A stretch of DNA of 64,000 nucleotides from Candidatus Scatomonas merdigallinarum (GCA_018716305.1 DVKB01000034.1:124001-188000); one strand, 5' to 3'. Shown: positions 16,384 to 25,766, counted from the first letter of the stretch. Translations and numbers: made by a program. The notes: a model not told the origin generated them from the sequence alone.

Positions 16384-17387
16384 GCCGATCCCTTTCTGTC
16401 GTCCGCAAGACCTTCATAGCCTCCGTGTGTCTCTGGAAAAAGATAGCAGGCAACCAGATGCCCCGGCGTGATTTCCTCCAGGGCAGGTCTTTTCTGCCGG
16501 CAGATTTCCATACAGTGTACACAGCGATTCTGGAAGGGACATCCTGCCGGAACATCCAGAGGACTGGGAACGTCCCCTTCCAGACTTTCAATTTTTTTAT
16601 GAAAATCCATATGAATATCGAAAAGAGATCCCATCAGAGCTTTTGTGTACGGATGCCGCGCCTCCGTTCCAAGCTTTTTCCCCGGGATGATCTCCACCAG
16701 ATGCCCCAGATACATAACCGCCACTTCATCGGAAACAGAAGCCACTAAAGCAATATCATGACAGATAAAACCAATGGCCAGATTCATCTCCTTCTGCAGT
16801 CTGCGGATCAGCTGAATGACGGTTTTCTGTACGGAAACATCCAGGGCGGAGGTGGCCTCATCCAGAATCAGGACTTCCGGCTTTAGCGCCAGCGCCCGGG
16901 CGATTGCCACCCTCTGTCTCTGGCCGCCGCTGAGGCTGTGCGGGAAACGATCCATAAAATCACAGGGCAGTTCCACCATCTTCAACAGACTGCCGCAGAC
17001 CTGTTTTTTTTCCCCGGCGGTGATCTCTCTGTAGTTCATCAGCGGTTCACAGATGATATCCCGGATCCGCATTTTAGGGTTGAAGGATGTATTCGGATCC
17101 TGGAACACCATCTGAATATGTCTGCGGCTCTGCCGCAGTTTTTCCCCTTTCAGTTCAGACAGCTTATCCCCCCGGAAGACGATTTCTCCCTGATCCGGCT
17201 TTTCAAGGGCAACCAGCAGCCGCATAAAGGTGCTTTTTCCGCACCCGGATTCGCCCACCAGACCCAAGGTCTTCCCTCTGTAGAATTTTAAATTGATATC
17301 CTTGTTTGCTGTCAGATATTTTCCTTTTCCTGCGGGAAAAGTCTTTGTAATGTGTTTTGCTTCCAGGATCAGCTCCTCATTGTTCAA
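16380..17387 (-). CDS. Oligopeptide/nickel-type ABC importer ATPase, OppF/DppF-like
   Basis: The protein has Walker A (GESGCGKST), signature SGGQRQRVAIARAL, Walker B (VLILDEATSALD) and the C-terminal oligopeptide-transporter extension with the four-cysteine motif (CPFQNRCVHCMEICRQKRP) that marks the OppD/F family. The ORF track starts at 17420, but a TTG at 17387 (LNNEELILEA) has GGGAGG eight bases upstream, so I take that as the start; it overlaps the preceding ATPase gene by 11 bases. The pair energises the permeases encoded upstream. Confidence 0.9.
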   Translation of the reverse strand: MNNEELILEAKHITKTFPAGKGKYLTANKDINLKFYRGKTLGLVGESGCGKSTFMRLLVALEKPDQGEIVFRGDKLSELKGEKLRQSRRHIQMVFQDPNTSFNPKMRIRDIICEPLMNYREITAGEKKQVCGSLLKMVELPCDFMDRFPHSLSGGQRQRVAIARALALKPEVLILDEATSALDVSVQKTVIQLIRRLQKEMNLAIGFICHDIALVASVSDEVAVMYLGHLVEIIPGKKLGTEARHPYTKALMGSLFDIHMDFHKKIESLEGDVPSPLDVPAGCPFQNRCVHCMEICRQKRPALEEITPGHLVACYLFPETHGGYEGLADDRKGSA

Positions 17388-18162
17388 GCCACTCACCTCC
17401 CATAGACGGAACAGAAGCAATCAGTTTTCTGGTATAGGGATTCCGGGAAGCGTGAAGGATCTGCTCCCGATCCCCCTGATCTTCAATCCTTCCGTTGCGC
17501 ATCACAACTATGTGGTCGGCCATGTAAGCTGCCACACCGATATTGTGGGTTACAAGGATGATCCCTGTATGATATTCTGCCCGAAGTTCCATCATCTGCC
17601 GGACAATCTGTGCCTGTGTTGTCACATCCAGAGCGGAAGTGGGCTCATCCGCCAGCAGAAGCTTTGGCTGATAGGTCATCCCCATGGCGATCCCCACTCT
17701 CTGCCGCATGCCTCCCGACAGCTGGAAAGGATAGGAGCGCATCACATGATCTCCATCCGGAAGGCGCATCCGTTCCAGCATGGTGCTTCCTTTTTTCCAT
17801 GCATCCTTTTTGCTGATTTTTTCATGGGTCCGGAGGTATTCCACAAATACATTTCCCACACGGCGGGTGGGATTCATCATAGCTCCGCTGTCCTGAAAAA
17901 TCATGGAGATTTCCCTGCCTCGAAGAGCCCGCCATTGCCTTTCCGTATAACTAAGAAGAGATTTCCCGTTAAACACAATCTTCCCTCCCGTTACCTTTCC
18001 CGCCCCCGGCAGAAGCCCCATTACCGCGCGGATCACAGTTGTCTTTCCGCTTCCGCTTTCTCCCACCAGCGCAAGGATCTGCCCCGGCATCATCTCCATG
18101 GAAAAATCTATAACCGTCGGTATATTTTTGTAGGACACCGTCAAATGATCAATTTTCAGCAT
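17377..18162 (-). CDS. Oligopeptide/nickel-type ABC importer ATPase, OppD/NikD-like
   Basis: The 261-residue protein has Walker A (GESGSGKTT), signature LSGGMRQRVGIAMG and Walker B (LLLADEPTSALD). It lacks the long C-terminal cysteine extension of its partner and has the length of NikD. It overlaps the permease gene upstream by 7 bases and the OppF-like gene downstream by 11. With the neighbouring genes it forms a complete importer at the cytoplasmic membrane. Confidence 0.9.
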   Translation of the reverse strand: MLKIDHLTVSYKNIPTVIDFSMEMMPGQILALVGESGSGKTTVIRAVMGLLPGAGKVTGGKIVFNGKSLLSYTERQWRALRGREISMIFQDSGAMMNPTRRVGNVFVEYLRTHEKISKKDAWKKGSTMLERMRLPDGDHVMRSYPFQLSGGMRQRVGIAMGMTYQPKLLLADEPTSALDVTTQAQIVRQMMELRAEYHTGIILVTHNIGVAAYMADHIVVMRNGRIEDQGDREQILHASRNPYTRKLIASVPSMGGEWLEQ

Positions 18163-18995
18163 TTCCCTGCCTCCTGTTCATCCCTGGGATCCATAATATC
18201 CCGGAGAGAATCCCCCAGCATATTAAACACAACAACTACCAGAAAAATTGCCAACCCGGGAAAGATCGTCATCCAGGGGGCGCTCTGTATCAATCCCCGC
18301 CCCTCGTTCAGCATATAGCCCCATTCCGGTGCGGGCGGCTTCGCGCCGAATCCCAGAAAAGACAAGGCTGCAAGTTCCAGCATCATACCGCCCACATCTG
18401 TGGCTGCTGTGATGACCAGAATAGGCAGCGAATTTGGCAGCATATACGCTTTTATGATGTGAGAGGTTCTGGAGCCGGAGACGATGGCCGCGGACACGTA
18501 ATCCCTGTCCCGGATTTTTAATACCAGGGATCTTGCCAGTCTGGCGTATTTCGTCCAGCTGACAACGGTAATGGCAATCACTGCGTTTCTCATGCTGGAT
18601 CCGATAATGCCTGCTACCGCAAGGGCCAGCACCAGGCCTGGGAAGGCCACCATCATATCTGCGATACGCATAAGGATCGCGTCCACAACGCCTCCAAAAC
18701 AGCCGGCGATCACGCCCACGGCGGTGCCGATCAGAAAGACCAGAATCACCACGCCAAAAGTGGACGTTAAAGAAGCGCGGGCTCCGTAAATCACCCTGAC
18801 AAAAATATCTCTCCCCATTTTATCAGTTCCGAAAATATGTTCCCGGCTGGGAGCCTGCAGCGCATGGTCAATATTTCCGGTTAGGGGATCCGCGCCACCC
18901 GTGATCACCGGAGCAAAAACTGCTGTCAGAATGATGAGAACAGCCAGAACAGAAAAGATCATAAACTGCCTGTTTTTCAGAAAATCTTTTATCAT
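18156..18995 (-). CDS. Oligopeptide/nickel-type ABC importer permease, OppC/NikC-like
   Basis: The 279-residue inner-membrane protein starts with a short cytoplasmic tail and one helix, then the HIFGTDKMGRDIFVRVIYGARASL signature of DppC/NikC-type permeases. The coupling-helix EAA-type region and five further helices follow, with SFLGFGAKPPAPEWGYML before the last helix. It begins 8 bases after the OppB-like permease stop. Compared with the paralogue at 31148-32029 the sequence is clearly related but not recently duplicated. Confidence 0.92.
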   Translation of the reverse strand: MIKDFLKNRQFMIFSVLAVLIILTAVFAPVITGGADPLTGNIDHALQAPSREHIFGTDKMGRDIFVRVIYGARASLTSTFGVVILVFLIGTAVGVIAGCFGGVVDAILMRIADMMVAFPGLVLALAVAGIIGSSMRNAVIAITVVSWTKYARLARSLVLKIRDRDYVSAAIVSGSRTSHIIKAYMLPNSLPILVITAATDVGGMMLELAALSFLGFGAKPPAPEWGYMLNEGRGLIQSAPWMTIFPGLAIFLVVVVFNMLGDSLRDIMDPRDEQEAGKC

Positions 18996-19003
18996 ACCTA
19001 TTC

Positions 19004-19954
19004 TTATCTCCTCTTTATACGCATCCTGGGATCAATATATACATAGGAAGCGTCCACAATCAGATTGATCACCATATAAATCAATGCCATCCAGAGGACA
19101 TAGCCCTGGATCAGATTATAGTCACTGGAGGTTATGGCGGACACGGCCAGATTACCCAGACCCGGATAGGAAAAAATAACCTCCACCACCGATGTGCCTC
19201 CCAGGAGACTTCCCACAGAGAGTCCCAGCATGGTTACAAGAGGAAGCAGCGCATTAGGAAAGACATTTCCCCAGATAATCCGGCTTTTCTTGATCCCTCT
19301 TGCCTGGGCTCCGATTACGTAATCCTGGTTCAGTTCTTCCAGCACCGCGGCGCGCACCTGACGGGTATACTTGGAGGCCATGGCAATGGCCAGTGTCAAA
19401 GCCGGCAGGAACAAGCTCCTAAAATCACCGTCTGCGCTGATTACCGGAAAGATCGTAAATTTTACACAAAATGCCAGCATCAGCAGAAGCGCCACCCAGA
19501 AATTCGGCATGGCGCAGCCTGCGAAAGTAAACCCTCTTGCCAGATAATCCAGCCAGGAATTTTTGTACAACGCCGAAAAAACCCCCAGAGGAACCGACAG
19601 AAGCAGCATCATCCCCAGGGCCATAGCCGCCAGACGCAGGGTTGGCCCTATCCGTTCCAGCAGCAGTTCTGTCACAGGCTGGCGGAGGGAATAAGAGGTA
19701 CCGAAATCACCGTGAAGGCAGTTTCCCAGCCAGCGGACATACTGTGTCAAAAACGGATCGTTCAGCCCCATCTCCTCCCGAGTCTGCTCCACAATCTCTT
19801 CGGAAGGCATCTGCCCCATGGAGATATACATGTTTTCCACCGGATCCCCGGGAGATAAGTATGTCAGAAAAAAAGTGATAAAGCTGATCCCCACCAGAAC
19901 CACGACAATCTGCAGCAGCCTGGAGAGCAGCTGTTTTTTGCTCAATACGATCAC
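19004..19954 (-). CDS. Oligopeptide/nickel-type ABC importer permease, OppB/NikB-like
   Basis: The roughly 316-residue permease has the OppB N-terminal helix, the extracytoplasmic LSPGDPVENMY loop, and the ARGIKKSRIIWGNVFPNALLPLVTMLG coupling region, ending with the IDPRMRIK tail of the family. The track start is a GTG at 19954, almost touching the GAGGT site; the TTG at 19945 (LSKKQLL) is better spaced, so the true start may be three codons in. It forms the channel with the OppC-like protein. Confidence 0.9.
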   Translation of the reverse strand: MIVLSKKQLLSRLLQIVVVLVGISFITFFLTYLSPGDPVENMYISMGQMPSEEIVEQTREEMGLNDPFLTQYVRWLGNCLHGDFGTSYSLRQPVTELLLERIGPTLRLAAMALGMMLLLSVPLGVFSALYKNSWLDYLARGFTFAGCAMPNFWVALLLMLAFCVKFTIFPVISADGDFRSLFLPALTLAIAMASKYTRQVRAAVLEELNQDYVIGAQARGIKKSRIIWGNVFPNALLPLVTMLGLSVGSLLGGTSVVEVIFSYPGLGNLAVSAITSSDYNLIQGYVLWMALIYMVINLIVDASYVYIDPRMRIKRR

Positions 19955-19982
19955 ACCTCATTTCATCAGGAAAATACCCGGA

Positions 19983-21572
19983 TCATTCTGCCGGAACAAT
20001 TTCCGTAGTCAGCCAATAATAATCCGCTGTATGGATATGGGCATATCCTACACGCTCATTGGAATAAACCATGGAACTGTTATAGTAACCATCTACGATT
20101 ACCAGGGCATCATCTATGATAATCTGCTGCATTTCCTTTACCAGTTCTTTTCTTCTCCCCGGATCCAGTTCATTCTGCAGAGATTCATACAACTGGTCAT
20201 ATTCCGGATTGGAATACCCGCAGTAAGTAGTTTCGGAGTACCAGTTGCCGAGATACTCCAGCGGATCGCCGGTTCCCACAGTGGTCCAGTTATTATTGTT
20301 CAGATCATAATCTCCCGCAGCCAATTTGCTCCACTGATCGTCGGAACTTCCGTATTCAGCTGTGACTCCGATGCCGATTTCCGCCAGGTACTGGGTATGC
20401 GCGTCTGAGAAATCATTTAACAGACGATTTTCGTAGGAAACATAGCGAAGATTAATATTCTGCCCCTCCAGTTCCCGGATACCGTCCCCATCGGTATCTA
20501 TAATTCCCGCATTGTCCAGCAGTTCCCTGGCCCCTTCCGGATCATAGGCATAGGGATCTGTCAGTTCCTCATAGCCGTAATCCAGATTGGAAGGCAGTAC
20601 GGAAATACCGGCTGTATACAGGCCGCCGATGGTTTTGGATGCGCAGATCTGGTCTTTATCAATCGCCATGAGGATCGCCTGGCGGAGGGTATCGTTGGCT
20701 AAAACCCCGTCCAGGTTCATCCAGCTGAATCCGCAGCGCACGCCGGTGGCGATATCCACGGTAAAGTCAGGATTCTCCTGAAAATCCTGAATGTCGGAAA
20801 CATTGGTGATGTTTTCCACCAGATCTACCTGGCCGCTCTGCAGGGCCATGGTCTTTGCGGAGGCATCTCCCATGAAAAGAATATTCACTTTCTCATAGGG
20901 AACTTCTTCATAATAATTGGGATTGGCTGCCATCTCGTAACCGACTCCCACGCCCTCAAACTGGCTTACCATATAGGGGCCGGTTCCGATGACCCCATTC
21001 ATGAAATCCTCTGTATGTTCTATATCAACCACCGCCATGACCGGATAAGCCAGCTGCCCCGGCAGGTCATTGTACGGCTGACTTGTAAGGATCGTCAGTG
21101 TATTTGCCTGGTCATCCGCTGTGATTTCCGCTTCAAACTCCAGATATTTTTCCGCGTTGGCCGAAGACTCTTCGGATACTTCTCTCAGATATTCAAAGCA
21201 TTCCTTTACCTTTGAAGGGGTTACCTGACAGCCGTCCGAAAAATAAATATCGTCTCTCAGGGTAATCACCCATTTGGTATGCTCCTCATTTACTGTATAG
21301 CTTTCAGCCAGCCATGGCTCCGTATTCATTTCATCATCGAACCGGAAAAGAGCCTCCGTAATACCATAGCGCATGGCATTCCAGGCGCCGTTGGGCGTCA
21401 GAGAAAAATTCAGGGAGCCGTCATCGTACATCTGGCATCCGAAATTTAAAACCTTTTCTTCCCCGGCATGTGATTCCGCAGTTTTGGAGTTATCCGAACG
21501 GCTGCATCCGGAGAGCAGGAAAAGCGCGCTAATAGCTGCCATTCCAAAAACAAGATACTTTCTGGGCTTCAT
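19983..21572 (-). CDS. Extracellular solute-binding lipoprotein, SBP family 5 (Opp/Nik type)
   Basis: The 529-residue protein has a lipoprotein signal peptide with lipobox LLSGC (Cys23), so it is anchored outside the membrane. The SBP_bac_5 pattern follows (LRDDIYFSDG, TGPYMV, and a calcium-loop-like DTDGDGIRELEG also found in the paralogue at 29583). Family members bind peptides, nickel chelates or opines, and specificity cannot be read here. I start at the ATG at 21572 with GAGAGGAAG upstream; the longer ORF reads back into the leader terminator. It is the first gene of the cobalamin-riboswitch operon. Confidence 0.92.
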   Translation of the reverse strand: MKPRKYLVFGMAAISALFLLSGCSRSDNSKTAESHAGEEKVLNFGCQMYDDGSLNFSLTPNGAWNAMRYGITEALFRFDDEMNTEPWLAESYTVNEEHTKWVITLRDDIYFSDGCQVTPSKVKECFEYLREVSEESSANAEKYLEFEAEITADDQANTLTILTSQPYNDLPGQLAYPVMAVVDIEHTEDFMNGVIGTGPYMVSQFEGVGVGYEMAANPNYYEEVPYEKVNILFMGDASAKTMALQSGQVDLVENITNVSDIQDFQENPDFTVDIATGVRCGFSWMNLDGVLANDTLRQAILMAIDKDQICASKTIGGLYTAGISVLPSNLDYGYEELTDPYAYDPEGARELLDNAGIIDTDGDGIRELEGQNINLRYVSYENRLLNDFSDAHTQYLAEIGIGVTAEYGSSDDQWSKLAAGDYDLNNNNWTTVGTGDPLEYLGNWYSETTYCGYSNPEYDQLYESLQNELDPGRRKELVKEMQQIIIDDALVIVDGYYNSSMVYSNERVGYAHIHTADYYWLTTEIVPAE

Positions 21573-21607
21573 TTTTTCTTCCTCTCTTTGCTGTTTGTTA
21601 CAAAGCC

Positions 21608-21639
21608 AAAAAAAAGATCTGATGCTCCCGCACCAGATC
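21608..21639 (-). terminator. Leader terminator of the cobalamin riboswitch
   Basis: On the minus strand GATCTGGTGC-GGGA-GCATCAGATC (10-bp stem, one G-U pair) is followed by eight T residues. It lies between the aptamer and the solute-binding protein start, as expected of the switch's expression platform. Confidence 0.85.
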
Positions 21640-21741
21640 GGATCCTCTTTTCCACACAAAAAATGCTCGATTGCCTGCTTTTAAACAAAACAACGAATCG
21701 TATAGAATAAAGATTTCTCGTCCTCCGCAAGAACCTTTGAC

Positions 21742-21903
21742 AGAAAATAAGCAGGTCTCCTGGCTTAAGCATTCTTGTCCTCGGCGCCTTCCCAGGGGAT
21801 TTCCCCAGTGGCATTCTGCCTTGGACCAGCTATTACAGTGACGGGATCGCTCCGGATTTTCACCGGATTCCCTTTTAATCAGAACAGCTCTGAACTTATT
21901 TCT
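21742..21903 (-). promoter_or_regulatory. Cobalamin riboswitch
   Basis: Read on the minus strand, the conserved order is present: AAAAGGGAATCCGGTGAAAATCCGGAGC, CCCGTCACTGTAA, then the B12-box region GCCACTGGG, GGGAAGGCGCCGAGGA and GCCAGGAGACCTGC. The ends pair as a P1 stem (AGAAATAAG with CTTATTTTCT), which fixes the limits. Adenosylcobalamin or a related corrinoid would be expected to shut off the operon below. The gene-free stretch 21573-22015 holds this element, its terminator and its promoter. Confidence 0.95.
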
Positions 21904-21934
21904 CACGGCTTAACTGCCGGCTTTGTACCGGTCT

Positions 21935-21963
21935 ATTATAGCATCGGCCTTATGCCGCGTCCA
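21935..21963 (-). promoter_or_regulatory. Promoter of the cobalamin-riboswitch operon
   Basis: On the minus strand a perfect TATAAT lies 17 bases after a weak TGGACG. Transcription would start about 25 bases before the aptamer. Confidence 0.6.
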
Positions 21964-22015
21964 GAATTTTTTCGGATCGTTATATTACAATTTGTTATGT
22001 CAAACCTCTCCCGCA

Positions 22016-23181
22016 TTACGCTCTTTTTCTGACCCTCCGCACCAGCAGCGCCAGTGCCAGAACAGCCGCCGCAAAAAGCAGCTGCCACGCGCAGCCCTCC
22101 AGCAGACGCTGCTTCAGCGCCCCGGCAAGCTCCGAATGTGTCCCCAGGATCCCGTTATTTTCTTCATACCAGTAAACAGGCAGAAACCGGATGACGTTCC
22201 GCACGCCGGGACTCAGCAGGGACACCGGGATAAACACGCCGCCCAGAAAACTCATGCCCAGAGCCAGGACATTCGCCAGCCCGTTGACGCCGTTGGCGCT
22301 TCCCGCCAGATGCACTACCAGAAAGGCGACGGACAGCCCCACCAGCACCATGGAGGCCACGTTCAGGGCGTACCAGCCCAGATGCGGCTCCGATGGGAGC
22401 CCGCCCGGATTCATCAGCCACACCATCAGGAAGCTGGCACAGAAGAACGCCGCGCCGATCACCGCAAAGGCCAGCAGCATTTCCAGAAGGCGGCGGGACG
22501 CGCTGACCGCCGAGGCCCGCAGCCTCCTCCGGATCTCCGGGCGCTGATAATCCAGCATGACAAAGCCGATCACATAGCAGGACAGCGCCATGAGGATATA
22601 GGGCAGATACTGAAACGTTCCCGCCACCCTGCTCATCTTTGTATTGCCGGAAAGCAGGGAGACAGCTGTCTCTTCTCCCGAAACCGCTTCCATGTGCTCC
22701 GCCGCCTCTTCCGCTGTGAAACCGGCCTGCAGGTACAGGGCCGCGCTTGAGAGCCACCCCTCCGCCAGCTCCCTGACGTAATAGCTCTGACCGGAGCCTG
22801 GCCGTCCTGTTCCCTCCAGCACGTCCCCGGCGTCCGCGCCGTTTTTCGCCGCCTCCAGAAGCCGCTCCTCAAAGCCTTCCGGAATCACCAGCACATACTG
22901 GATATTGCCGTAATACAGCTCTTCCTGCAGCCGGGACTGCTCGTCAGGGAGCTCCTTCACGTCCTGCGTCCGCTTCAGGTAGCCGGTCAGGGCGGCTGAC
23001 AGCATGCTCCCGTCCCGGTCCACCACCGTCAGCGCCACCGTTTCCGTCTCATAGGCATTCCCCGCCCCGTTTTCCATGGAACGGGTCATCAGCATCCCCA
23101 GCACCAGGAAAATAGCCAGATAGAGCAGGATCACCGCTTTCTGGCGGAGCGCCCCAGAAGATAACCCTTAAAGACTGTCAT
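22016..23181 (-). pseudogene. ABC-2 type permease with a frameshift near its start
   Basis: The ORF track begins at a GTG at 23134, but the real N-terminus lies upstream. The ATG at 23181 has AAGGAGGGGG before it, overlaps the preceding stop by 14 bases and opens MTVFKGYLLG. One base is missing in a run of four C on the plus strand (23152-23155). Restoring five gives MTVFKGYLLGALRQKAVILLYLAIF, a smooth ABC-2 N-terminus. The rest (about 375 residues) is intact: a large extracytoplasmic domain after helix 1 and five C-terminal helices (YILMALSCYVIGFVML, VLALGMSFLGGVFIP). No matching ATPase gene is present. The frameshift could be a sequencing error in a homopolymer. Confidence 0.7.
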
Positions 23182-24934
23182 AGCGCCCCCTCCTTGTCAT
23201 GAGCCAGGAACCCAGCAGAAAGATCAGACTTTCCGCCCCCATCAGAAGCAGGTTCATCCCCAGTCTCCCCATGTCGTCATAAACAGCGATGCAGTAGAAG
23301 GAATCGGCAATCAGAGCAGCCGGATTGATCCGGTTAATCATGGGCGCATGCTTTTCCACCAGATCCTTCATGCCGCTGATCATCAGTCCGGCCAGGAACG
23401 CGCAGAAGATGGATGAGCCGATCAGAACCGCCGTTTTCATATTCTGGCTCCATTTCCCGTTGCCTGCCAACCAACCAGCTTTAGACTTCAACCAGAACTG
23501 AAGCTCGTTATAATTTGTATTGTAGTCCGTCAAGAGTATTCCCGTATTCGGTAAAAGGAAATATTTCTCCGGGCTCATTGAATCCACATATTCTTTTAAC
23601 GCGCAAAAACTCTGTACCAGCTCATCCGTAATTTCCGGCTCTTCCGGCTCTGTTGTCTGCGCGTCCTCCACCGTCACTGTCACGCTGCCCGAGACCGCCG
23701 TATCGGAAACACTTGTCGCACTGATCGTTGCCGTTCCGGCTTTCAGAGCGGTTACATTTCCATCTTCGTCAACAATGGCGATCTCTTCACTGTCCGAGCT
23801 CCACGTTACGGATTGATCCGCATTTTCCGGCGAAACATCCGCAGTAAATTTTGAAGTTTCGCCCACTTCCATGGATTTTGCGCCTGACACCATAACCGAC
23901 TCCGGCACAACTGCGGTTTCTCCAACCGGAGTCAGATAATCCCAGTAAAAACCAAGAAACGCACTCTGAATCGTGCTTCCCATTCCGCCTGCTCCGACTC
24001 TGATATATACAACCGGATCGTCGTCTGGTGGCGTAAACGTCATGGTTTCAATAGCATCTATTATCATAGTTCCGAAACTGAAATCCTGTATATATTGATA
24101 TTCCGCTCCGTCCTGCGGTTCGCTCGGAAGACCGCCTTTGGCGTTCGTGTCCGTCTGCCACTCCTCTTTACTATCGTACCACTGGAACAGATAGCACCCC
24201 GCCACGTTCGCACTCCAATGGAGTGAAACGTAAACCTGCCCGTCTTTTACTTCTACATCGGCGGTATTCATCATCGTTGTTCCATCTATCCCGTCAAACG
24301 TCACGTTTCCCATCGACGTATGGGCAATGATATAATTCCCGTTTTCGTCTGTTTCAAATGCAGCCTCCGGAAGTGAGAACGCGAAATTATTCGGATTCAT
24401 AAACAGCCTGAACGGAACCTGATATGTTCCATCTTGAAGATCATCAGGAAGACTTGCCGTAGGCACGTAATAATATGGATCCGCGTCATCCTCCAGATAA
24501 AACGTATAGTTTATATCTGTTATGTCCGCATTCTCAGCCATCATCTCTATCCCGTTAGAGGAATCCACCTCTGTATAAGTCGCGTTGTATGCGCCTTCTT
24601 GTTCTTCTGTCAATGTTTCTCCAGAAGCCTCTGTATCAGTCTCGTTTCCGTCATTTTCTTCTGCCGAAGAGTTGTTGTCCGATGTTTCCGCTGTTGTTCC
24701 TGCGCTCTCGCCCGCAGTTTCGCTAGCTCCCTCATCTGGGATATTGCTATCTGGTGTTTCCTCTGTTGTCTCCATAGTCTCGTCAGTCCCTTCAGCCGAT
24801 GAACTGCCGTCCTGTGTTTCCGCTATCGTCTCTGTATTTACGTCCGAGGCCAGAACTGACAGCGGTTGAGCTGCCGCCATTGATACGCTAAGAAGCGTGC
24901 ACAGCCCGTATTTCATCAATTTCTTTTTTTTCAT
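23168..24934 (-). CDS. Chimeric protein: secreted Big2/NEAT-like surface protein fused to the tail of an ABC-2 permease
   Basis: Residues 1-29 are a signal peptide. Residues 30-130 are a Thr/Glu/Ser-rich low-complexity spacer with internal repeats (TETIAETQDGSSSAEG, TAETSDNNSSAEEN). Residues about 165-335 look like a NEAT-type beta domain (DGTYQVPFRLFMNPNN, SMGNVTF). Residues 343-424 are a Big2 immunoglobulin-like domain. From about residue 488 the sequence becomes a typical ABC-2 permease C-terminus: GNGKWSQNMKTAVLIG, two helices, HAPMINRINPAALIADSF and the ending RRGRYDSL. Base composition also shifts at about 23,475, AT-rich before and GC-rich after. I read this as an in-frame deletion joining two genes. 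Whether it is expressed is unknown. Confidence 0.75.
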   Translation of the reverse strand: MKKKKLMKYGLCTLLSVSMAAAQPLSVLASDVNTETIAETQDGSSSAEGTDETMETTEETPDSNIPDEGASETAGESAGTTAETSDNNSSAEENDGNETDTEASGETLTEEQEGAYNATYTEVDSSNGIEMMAENADITDINYTFYLEDDADPYYYVPTASLPDDLQDGTYQVPFRLFMNPNNFAFSLPEAAFETDENGNYIIAHTSMGNVTFDGIDGTTMMNTADVEVKDGQVYVSLHWSANVAGCYLFQWYDSKEEWQTDTNAKGGLPSEPQDGAEYQYIQDFSFGTMIIDAIETMTFTPPDDDPVVYIRVGAGGMGSTIQSAFLGFYWDYLTPVGETAVVPESVMVSGAKSMEVGETSKFTADVSPENADQSVTWSSDSEEIAIVDEDGNVTALKAGTATISATSVSDTAVSGSVTVTVEDAQTTEPEEPEITDELVQSFCALKEYVDSMSPEKYFLLPNTGILLTDYNTNYNELQFWLKSKAGWLAGNGKWSQNMKTAVLIGSSIFCAFLAGLMISGMKDLVEKHAPMINRINPAALIADSFYCIAVYDDMGRLGMNLLLMGAESLIFLLGSWLMTRRGRYDSL

Positions 24935-25025
24935 AACGATCCACTTTCTTCAAACAAATTTGAATCGGATTCCCGCGCAAAACTGCGGGAATCCTTTTTC
25001 CTGAAAATCGAGATCCTTTCCTGAC

Positions 25026-25733
25026 TTAGTCGGCTACGTTAAATCCATAGTAAGCAGTCGGATTTTTCATAGCATCCGGAAGGAGACTTATGATCCAGTT
25101 TGGAAGTCCCGTAATGTTTGTTGCAAACTCTATCAGAAGCATATTGTCCATAGAACCCGCGTTATCTGTCGAACCATCTTCGAACTGCATTCCCTGAGCA
25201 CCGTTCTCCAACGTAACCGTCAAAACATTACCATCTGCACTTGCCGCCGCCGCTTTCTCTTCACCATTTAAATAGTAATGGACGGTTGCGCCGCTCAATG
25301 TTCCAGATGCGGTAATTCCCATGAACGTATAACTTATGGACTGCGTTTCAATCATCAGCGTAATAGTACCGTCATTGTTGACTGTAACATTTGAAATGTC
25401 AGAATTCTGCACGATTCCCCCATCTGACATGGAAATGCCCTCATTATCTGCCTTGTAAGAATGATGTGCTGAGATTTTTGCTGTTCCCGACGTATATACG
25501 CCGTCTTTTCCAAGTGTTCCGAGATCAAATTCATCTTCTATCGCAGCTTTTGTATCGTTTGCTGCCCTGACCTCGCTCTGGATTTTCACATCAGATTCTA
25601 TAGCTTCCTGAATTTCCATAACCTGATGCGCTGTCGGCTCAACCGAAACAGTCTCCGCCGCCATTACCGGCACAACGCCCGTGCTTAACATCGTCGCTGC
25701 TGCCAAAACTGCTGCTAATTTCTTGAACTTCAT
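25026..25733 (-). CDS. Secreted protein, NEAT-like, possible haem/iron surface protein
   Basis: The 235-residue protein has a clear signal peptide (cleavage after about residue 25, PVMAA). The mature part has a beta-rich pattern: SMSDGGIVQNSDISNVTV, DGTITLMIETQSI, FMGITASGTLSGATVHYYLNG. This resembles the S/G-x-G/D-N-A strand and YY-x-N-G ends of NEAT-type haem-binding domains in Clostridia, though no definite haem Tyr motif can be assigned. There is no sortase motif or membrane anchor. AAAGGAGG precedes the ATG. Two TTAG-type sites lie upstream, so iron regulation is plausible. The family call is tentative. Confidence 0.55.
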   Translation of the reverse strand: MKFKKLAAVLAAATMLSTGVVPVMAAETVSVEPTAHQVMEIQEAIESDVKIQSEVRAANDTKAAIEDEFDLGTLGKDGVYTSGTAKISAHHSYKADNEGISMSDGGIVQNSDISNVTVNNDGTITLMIETQSISYTFMGITASGTLSGATVHYYLNGEEKAAAASADGNVLTVTLENGAQGMQFEDGSTDNAGSMDNMLLIEFATNITGLPNWIISLLPDAMKNPTAYYGFNVAD

Positions 25734-25766
25734 AATCAGGCCCTCCTTTGATATTTATATATTTGA

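Noticed and set aside
22016-23134. Complete ABC-2 permease from the GTG at 23134
   Set aside because: This would start inside the first membrane helix without a ribosome-binding site, while a good start lies upstream in another frame.
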